A DNA stretch of 9,988 nt from Clostridia bacterium. Its GTDB lineage: Bacteria > Bacillota > Clostridia > Oscillospirales > CAG-272. The notes below the pieces were generated by a model. It saw nothing but the letters and a program-made list of their open reading frames with translations, was not told where the DNA came from and ran no database searches. Below are positions 5,924 through 9,988 of this stretch, piece after piece (position 1 is the first letter of the stretch; each line of letters opens with the position of its first letter). The stretch is taken from NCBI GenBank assembly GCA_900754175.1, contig CAAEBS010000156.1:1-9988 (forward strand), written 5' to 3'. Made by a program: the position numbers and the translations under genes.

Positions 5924-6922
5924 TCAGCCCCAGACTCTGGGGGAACCCTTGGTGTCAAAGTGCCAGAAATCGCCCTCCTCGGTCGGTTTGCTTTCGGAAT
6001 AGCGATAGAATTTTGCGCCGGTGAAAGTGTCGTTGATCTTTCCCGCATTTTCACGCAGTGCGTCGATCTGCTCCGCCGTGCCGTAGAAGAACACCGTTTT
6101 CAGCGAGGAACATTCCCGGAAAGCGCTGTCCTCCACGGTGGAAAGCGCACCGTGGGCAATGATAGTAGCAACCGAAGAACAACCGGCAAATGCGTTTTCC
6201 TCAATCGTTTTCAGAGACGAGGGGAAGACCAGCGATTTCAGCGAGGAACAGCCGGAAAACGCCTCGTAGGAAATGATTTCCAGACCCTCGCCGAAAGAAA
6301 CTTCCGTCAGGCTGTCGCAGTTCAGAAACGCCTGCGAGCCGATTTCGGTCAGCTTTCCAGCCGGGGTAATGGCGATTCCCGTGCAACTTTCAAACGCTTT
6401 TTCACCGATGATCGTGATGCTTTCCGGCAGGGTGATCTCGCTGAATTTTTCACTGCTCGTGCCGGCAAATGCCGAGGGAGCGACCGCACGGACGGGAAGT
6501 CCGCTTATGGTGGCGGGAAGCCGGAGACGGTCTGCCGAGTCCAGCTTTGTTCCGGTGATAATGGCGTAGGAAGCGTCCTCCGAGGGTTGATAGGTGAACA
6601 GACTGTCGGCGGCGATCCATTTGGCGGAAAGGGTGATGTCAGATTTTACCGTGTCCGCATCAAAAAGCCATTCCACCGAGTTCCGGGTCCAGCAGTCAAA
6701 CACATAGTTCTCCCGCTCGGGATCGGGAGGCATGGTGACCTTGCCGCCGGCGGCGACACGCTGAGCGGTAATCTCGCCGCCGCCGTTGGTGTCAAAGGTT
6801 ACCGTATAATAGACCACGTCGGTGCTGGGGGTATTGTCCTCTTCCTTTTTGTTGCAGGAGACGAGAAGCGACAGCGACAGCAGAGCTACGACGACAGTCA
6901 GGATAATTCTTGTTTTTTTCAT
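5924..6922 (-). CDS. BspA-like leucine-rich-repeat lipoprotein
   Basis: This is a 332-residue predicted surface lipoprotein. The signal peptide has basic MKKTR, a hydrophobic core (6-20) and lipobox LVSC with Cys23 as the lipid site. A short polar linker leads to an InlB-type B-repeat (Flg_new-like, about 38-102), seen as YYTVTFDTNGGG and ITLSAKW. BspA-type (LRR_5, PF13306-like) repeats then run from about 130 to 290, with the recurring pattern I...AF.GC.SL..V.FP.SL. A C-terminal tail, GDFWHFDTKGSPRVWG, resembles tails of related clostridial lipoproteins. Such proteins act in adhesion or protein binding outside the cell; the ligand is unknown. The ATG is backed by GGAGG 8 nt upstream and a consensus promoter. 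It precedes the DUF1385 gene in a likely two-gene operon. Confidence 0.92.
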   Translation of the reverse strand: MKKTRIILTVVVALLSLSLLVSCNKKEEDNTPSTDVVYYTVTFDTNGGGEITAQRVAAGGKVTMPPDPERENYVFDCWTRNSVEWLFDADTVKSDITLSAKWIAADSLFTYQPSEDASYAIITGTKLDSADRLRLPATISGLPVRAVAPSAFAGTSSEKFSEITLPESITIIGEKAFESCTGIAITPAGKLTEIGSQAFLNCDSLTEVSFGEGLEIISYEAFSGCSSLKSLVFPSSLKTIEENAFAGCSSVATIIAHGALSTVEDSAFRECSSLKTVFFYGTAEQIDALRENAGKINDTFTGAKFYRYSESKPTEEGDFWHFDTKGSPRVWG

Positions 6923-6966
6923 TCCGTTGACCTCCGCAGAAAAATACCGTTTTTCTGATACCTTTT

Positions 6967-6995
6967 ATTATAGCTTGTTTTTGCCGTTTTGTCAA
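6967..6995 (-). promoter_or_regulatory. Consensus sigma-A promoter of the lipoprotein gene
   Basis: On the minus strand: TTGACA (6990-6995), a 17-bp spacer and TATAAT (6967-6972), a perfect match to the sigma-A consensus. The predicted start is near 6960, about 38 nt before the ATG. It should also drive the DUF1385 gene. Confidence 0.9.
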
Positions 6996-7059
6996 CAAAC
7001 TCACCGAAAAAGTAACAGCGAGTACATAAAAAACGGGATATATTTCAGATTAAGGTCAG

Positions 7060-7077
7060 AAAAACGGCAGATTCTGC
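7060..7077 (-). terminator. Weak terminator candidate after the Ca2+-ATPase gene
   Basis: Just past the stop codon the minus strand has gcag-aat-ctgc (7067-7077), followed by CG and a T5 run (7060-7064). The stem is only 4-5 bp, so termination is probably partial and some read-through into the lipoprotein gene is possible. Confidence 0.35.
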
Positions 7078-7082
7078 GGTTA

Positions 7083-9743
7083 TCAGTACCCGGTCTTGTG
7101 TCCACGCAGGCGCCAGATCAGCTTGCGGATCAGCTCTGCCGGAAAGACCGAGAGCGAAAGGAGCATGGTGTAGCCAAGCTCCGCCGGCGTCAGCGGGACG
7201 GTGCGCAGGACCTCGCCGCCGAAATACACAAAGAAGAGCTGAACGATCAGAACGGCGCTCATGATGCAGATGAACGCTCGGTTCCGGACAATGCCGGAGA
7301 GCAGACGCAGACGGTCGGTGCGGGCATTGAAGCAGTTAAAGACCGAGGTGAAGATGAAAAGGGCAAAGTGGGCGGTAAGCAGGCAGATGTTGCCCGAGGA
7401 CGCCCGGAAATGCTGGGTGAAGTGCGGGGAGGTCAGAAATCGCAGGCACAGCGCCACGGTAAATCCGCCGAGAAGCAGGATCTGATTGACCATATAGCGG
7501 TTCAGAATCGGTTCGTCCCGCCGTTTCGGCTTTTCTTTCATATAAGAGGCAAGCGGCGCTTCTCCCGCAAAGGCAAGCCCGCCGAGGGTATCCATGATGA
7601 TGTTGATCCAGAGCATCTGCACCACGGTAACCGGGGCGTCGATGCCGATAAAGGGACCGATCATGGAAACGCCGACCGCACAGAAATTCATGGTGAGCTG
7701 GAGGGTGATGAATTTCCGGATGCTCTTGAAGATCGTTCTGCCGTACAGCACCGCTTTGGCAATGGAGGACAGATTGTTGTCCAGAATAATGATGTCGCCG
7801 GCATCCCGTGCCACCTGCGTGCCGCTGCCCATGGCAAAGCCGATGTCGGCACGCTTGAGCGCCGGGGCGTCGTTGATGCCGTCTCCGGTCATGCCCACGA
7901 CCAGCTCCAGTTCTTGTGCCACCCGTACCAGCCGACTTTTATCGGCGGGGAGCGCCCGTGCTACCACCGCAAGGCGGGGCAGGAGAGACTTCAGCGAGTC
8001 GTCGGTAAGGGCGGCAAGCTCATCGCTGGTCAGCACCAGGTTCTGCGTTGCGTTGAGGATGCCACAGCCGCCGGCAATGCTTTGCGCCGTTTCCCGGTTG
8101 TCTCCGGTAATCATCACCACGTGGATGCCGGCGCCCTGCAATTCCTTTACCGCACGGGACGCCTCGGGACGGATGCGGTCGGAGAGCACGACGGCGCCGA
8201 TCAGCGTCAGATCGCCGAAATCCTCTCCCGCCGCACGGCTTCCCTCAGCGATCAGGATGACCCGTTCGCCGGCTTGCGTCCGCTTGGCAAGGCAACGGAG
8301 AAATGGATAGGAGACCGACGGAAAGGGAATCACCTCGCCGCCTTTTCCGTAAGCGTGGGTCAGGTGGGGGATCAGGCGCTCGGGCGCCCCCTTGATCAGG
8401 GTGATTCTGCCGTTGCCGTTCAGGGTAGAGGCGGAATATTTCCGGGCGCTGTCAAAGGGAAGAAAGCTCTGCCGCCGCCACCCCGTCGGCACGCTCTCTG
8501 CCGCCGCCGATTCCAGCAGGGCACGGTCGGTGGCATTGCCGCCCAGCGCACCGTTTTCCGACCAGAGGGCGGAGGTGTTGAAGCGGCAGGAGAGCAGATA
8601 GCGCTCCGCCGCCATGGGGAAATGTTTCTTCCAAGCCCGGCAGTCGGCGTATTCGGTGCCGTCCGGCGCAATCAGACAGGAAACGCCCATTTTGCCTTCG
8701 GTCAGCGTTCCGGTCTTGTCGGTGAACAAAAGGTTCATACTGCCCGCCGCTTCGATTCCCACCGGCTTCCGCACCAGCACCTGGTCACGCACCATCCGGC
8801 GGATGTTGGAGGACAGCACCACGGCGATCATCATGGGAAGTCCTTCGGGCACTGCCACCACGATGACCGTCATGCCCAGCATGAAGGCGTGCAGGAGCTT
8901 GCCGAAAAGAAAGGGAAAATCCCTCAGCTTCATGGCGATCAGCTGCCAGTGAAAGGCACTGTCGAGCAGAAAGGTGTTGAAAAGATAGGCAAAAGCCACC
9001 AGAAAGGCGGCAAGGTAGCCGAGGCGGCTGATCTGCTTGGCAAGCTTGGTCAGGCGCAACTTCAGAGGGCTTTCCCGGGTGTCCTGCTGGACCTCGTGGG
9101 AGATCTGACCGAGAAAAGTGTGGTCTCCTACCTGCGTGACCTGAAATTCACCCTCGCCGGAAAGGACCGGACAGCCCCGGAAAACGCAGGAGGGTCGGTG
9201 CGGGGAGGGATCGGAATTTTTGTCTCTCGGATGCCGGTATTTTTCAATCTCCCGGTTTTCACCGGTCATGGAGGACTGATCCACGCAGATCTTTCCGTCG
9301 GTCATTTCGCCGTCCGCCGGAATCTGCTCGCCGGCGCCGACCAATACCCGGTCGCCCACCACGATCTCCTCAATCGGGACTTCCCGCACACCGCCACGGC
9401 GGCGGACACGGAAGCGTGCAGAGGCGCAGGCTTCGGCAAGGCGTCGGAAAGCGGCTTCGCTCCCACGCTCGGAAAGAGTGGAAATGAAAGCGGCAAGAAA
9501 GACCGATATTCCGATTCCGATCGTTTCCGCAAGGTCCCCGCCACGGAATACCAGAAACAGATTGACCACCAGTGCGCACAGCAGGATGCGGATGACCGGG
9601 TCCCCGAGATTGGATAGAAAATGGCGGAAAAAGCCCCGTGGCTTTTCGGTGCTCAGGACGTTACTGCCGAATTTTTCACGTGCTTGCAGGACCTCCTCTT
9701 CGGATAGCCCTGCGCTTTTTTCGGAAATCCTGTTTTGTGTCAT
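7083..9743 (-). CDS. P-type Ca2+-transporting ATPase, PMCA-like (type IIB)
   Basis: This 886-residue membrane pump should export Ca2+ using ATP. A cation-ATPase N-terminal domain (about 10-45) begins the protein. Helices M1-M2 lie near 48-90. The actuator domain (about 105-225) has TGEN (160-163), where most relatives read TGES. M3-M4 (241-309) carry PEGLP (299-303) with Glu300. Then come the phosphorylation site DKTGTLT (Asp342), KGAPE (451-455), TGDNRETA (547-554) and the hinge TGDGINDAP (619-627). M5 has Asn686 and M6 has WINIIMDT with Asn714 and Asp718. These fit the single-site calcium binding of PMCA-type pumps. Six C-terminal helices (M5-M10) end without a calmodulin-binding tail. The ATG has AGGAGGAG directly upstream. 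No convincing -35/-10 pair was found for it. It lies upstream of the lipoprotein gene on the same strand. Confidence 0.95.
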   Translation of the reverse strand: MTQNRISEKSAGLSEEEVLQAREKFGSNVLSTEKPRGFFRHFLSNLGDPVIRILLCALVVNLFLVFRGGDLAETIGIGISVFLAAFISTLSERGSEAAFRRLAEACASARFRVRRRGGVREVPIEEIVVGDRVLVGAGEQIPADGEMTDGKICVDQSSMTGENREIEKYRHPRDKNSDPSPHRPSCVFRGCPVLSGEGEFQVTQVGDHTFLGQISHEVQQDTRESPLKLRLTKLAKQISRLGYLAAFLVAFAYLFNTFLLDSAFHWQLIAMKLRDFPFLFGKLLHAFMLGMTVIVVAVPEGLPMMIAVVLSSNIRRMVRDQVLVRKPVGIEAAGSMNLLFTDKTGTLTEGKMGVSCLIAPDGTEYADCRAWKKHFPMAAERYLLSCRFNTSALWSENGALGGNATDRALLESAAAESVPTGWRRQSFLPFDSARKYSASTLNGNGRITLIKGAPERLIPHLTHAYGKGGEVIPFPSVSYPFLRCLAKRTQAGERVILIAEGSRAAGEDFGDLTLIGAVVLSDRIRPEASRAVKELQGAGIHVVMITGDNRETAQSIAGGCGILNATQNLVLTSDELAALTDDSLKSLLPRLAVVARALPADKSRLVRVAQELELVVGMTGDGINDAPALKRADIGFAMGSGTQVARDAGDIIILDNNLSSIAKAVLYGRTIFKSIRKFITLQLTMNFCAVGVSMIGPFIGIDAPVTVVQMLWINIIMDTLGGLAFAGEAPLASYMKEKPKRRDEPILNRYMVNQILLLGGFTVALCLRFLTSPHFTQHFRASSGNICLLTAHFALFIFTSVFNCFNARTDRLRLLSGIVRNRAFICIMSAVLIVQLFFVYFGGEVLRTVPLTPAELGYTMLLSLSVFPAELIRKLIWRLRGHKTGY

Positions 9744-9831
9744 AGCTCCTCCTTTGCCCGCAGGCGTTGGTTATCGCTCTATATATATGAAAAAAGCAGG
9801 GGAGACATGACATTCTTGGGGGGAGGTGGGG
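9744..9831. other. Leader region of the ATPase gene with a G-rich tract
   Basis: This holds the ATPase ribosome site (tcctcc, 9747-9752 on the plus strand), an alternating tatatatat tract (9780-9788) that could serve as a minus-strand -10, and a G-rich plus-strand run (g6 at 9818-9823, g4 at 9828-9831, then g5 at 9836-9840). I cannot pair the AT tract with a good -35 box, so the promoter stays unplaced. Confidence 0.4.
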
Positions 9832-9834
9832 AAT

Positions 9835-9891
9835 CGGGGGAAACTTTTCTGGAGAAAAGTTTCCCCCGGACCCCTTTCAAAAGACTTTTGG
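9835..9891. repeat. Perfect 15-bp hairpin, repeat-like intergenic element
   Basis: Arms 9835-9849 and 9854-9868 (cgggggaaacttttc / gaaaagtttcccccg) are perfectly complementary around TGGA. They are followed by gacccctttcaaaagactttt, which holds a second small dyad (caaaag/cttttg, 9878-9890). Neither strand shows a real U-tract after the main stem. The wording resembles an intergenic repeat I associate with Oscillospiraceae genomes (recall only). A related arrangement, cttttcaaaagggtttccc, occurs at 1563-1581 in the hom leader. Confidence 0.6.
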
Positions 9892-9940
9892 GCTAGTTGT
9901 AGGTTTAAGGGTTGCCGGGATGTTTTACCGTTGCGGAAGT

Positions 9941-9988
9941 TGGTAGAATGGGTTGGTGCGCTCGGCGATTGGAGATCCCGACCTGCGG
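9941..9988. repeat. Dispersed intergenic repeat, copy B (inverted, cut by the window end)
   Basis: Positions 9946-9963 are the exact reverse complement of 225-242. Positions 9973-9988 match the reverse complement of 200-214 and its flank with one mismatch. About nine bases between the two blocks differ completely. The copy continues beyond the window, so its full extent is not visible. Confidence 0.7.

Noticed and set aside
4635..6002. A 455-codon plus-strand open frame opposite the DUF1385 gene
   Set aside because: Low-complexity Arg/Phe/Cys-rich translation mirrors the Ala/Glu insert of the real gene. It begins inside the bidirectional terminator region and has no family pattern.
5915..6958. 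A 347-codon plus-strand open frame opposite the lipoprotein gene
   Set aside because: The minus-strand gene has a signal peptide, lipobox, repeats and a consensus promoter, while this frame has none of these.
6822..9617. A 931-codon open frame on the plus strand opposite the Ca2+-ATPase gene
   Set aside because: Its translation is rich in His, Gln, Arg and Gly with no recognisable motif. It overlaps a gene with every P-type ATPase signature and has no ribosome site. It is a by-product of GC-rich third positions.
9770..9800. Sigma-A promoter for the ATPase gene at the tatatatat tract
   Set aside because: No -35-like hexamer lies 16-18 bp away in any register of the tract, so I left the promoter unplaced.

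Overview
The window looks like chromosomal DNA of a low-redundancy Gram-positive anaerobe of class Clostridia, probably Oscillospiraceae or a neighbouring order. This is inferred from the mix of families (DUF4364, YqhQ-type DUF1385, a double CxxC zinc-ribbon protein, a BspA-like leucine-rich-repeat lipoprotein, a PMCA-type P-ATPase), strong Shine-Dalgarno sites, sigma-A promoters with extended -10 boxes, and dispersed hairpin repeats of a kind common in gut Clostridia. Coding sequence is GC-rich at third positions and intergenic DNA is AT-rich. I see no rRNA, tRNA, CRISPR array, transposase or phage gene.

Layout. (1) Positions 1-330 have no gene. They hold a + strand terminator for a gene outside the window, a - strand terminator, a dispersed repeat (about 152-242) and the terminator of hom. 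(2) hom (homoserine dehydrogenase, - strand, 334-1530) and a DUF4364 putative regulator (+, 1740-2309) are divergent. Their consensus-like promoters stand back to back with -35 boxes 7 bp apart. (3) A short sigma-70-family factor (2572-3150) runs from a near-perfect promoter and is followed by a 105-residue zinc-ribbon protein (3257-3574), probably on the same transcript. (4) An AEC-family permease (3650-4588) follows a 15-position GC-rich hairpin, with a candidate promoter whose start would lie at the hairpin base. (5) A symmetrical bidirectional terminator (4601-4640) separates it from a convergent - strand block: a P-type Ca2+-ATPase (7083-9743), then a BspA-like lipoprotein with its own consensus promoter (5924-6922), then a DUF1385 membrane protein (4644-5882) 41 bp behind it. 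(6) Positions 9744-9988 are non-coding: a G-rich tract, a perfect 15-bp hairpin and a second, inverted, partial copy of the repeat seen near the left end.

The genes are mostly housekeeping and envelope functions: amino-acid synthesis, regulation, organic-anion-type transport, calcium export and a surface lipoprotein. They do not form one pathway. The best leads are regulatory or structural: the sigma factor/zinc-ribbon pair, stem-loops close to the predicted 5' ends of four transcripts, the permease start without a Shine-Dalgarno sequence, the Ala/Glu/Pro-rich insert in the DUF1385 protein, the TGEN actuator motif in the ATPase, and the repeats at both window ends. I found no convincing new multi-gene system.
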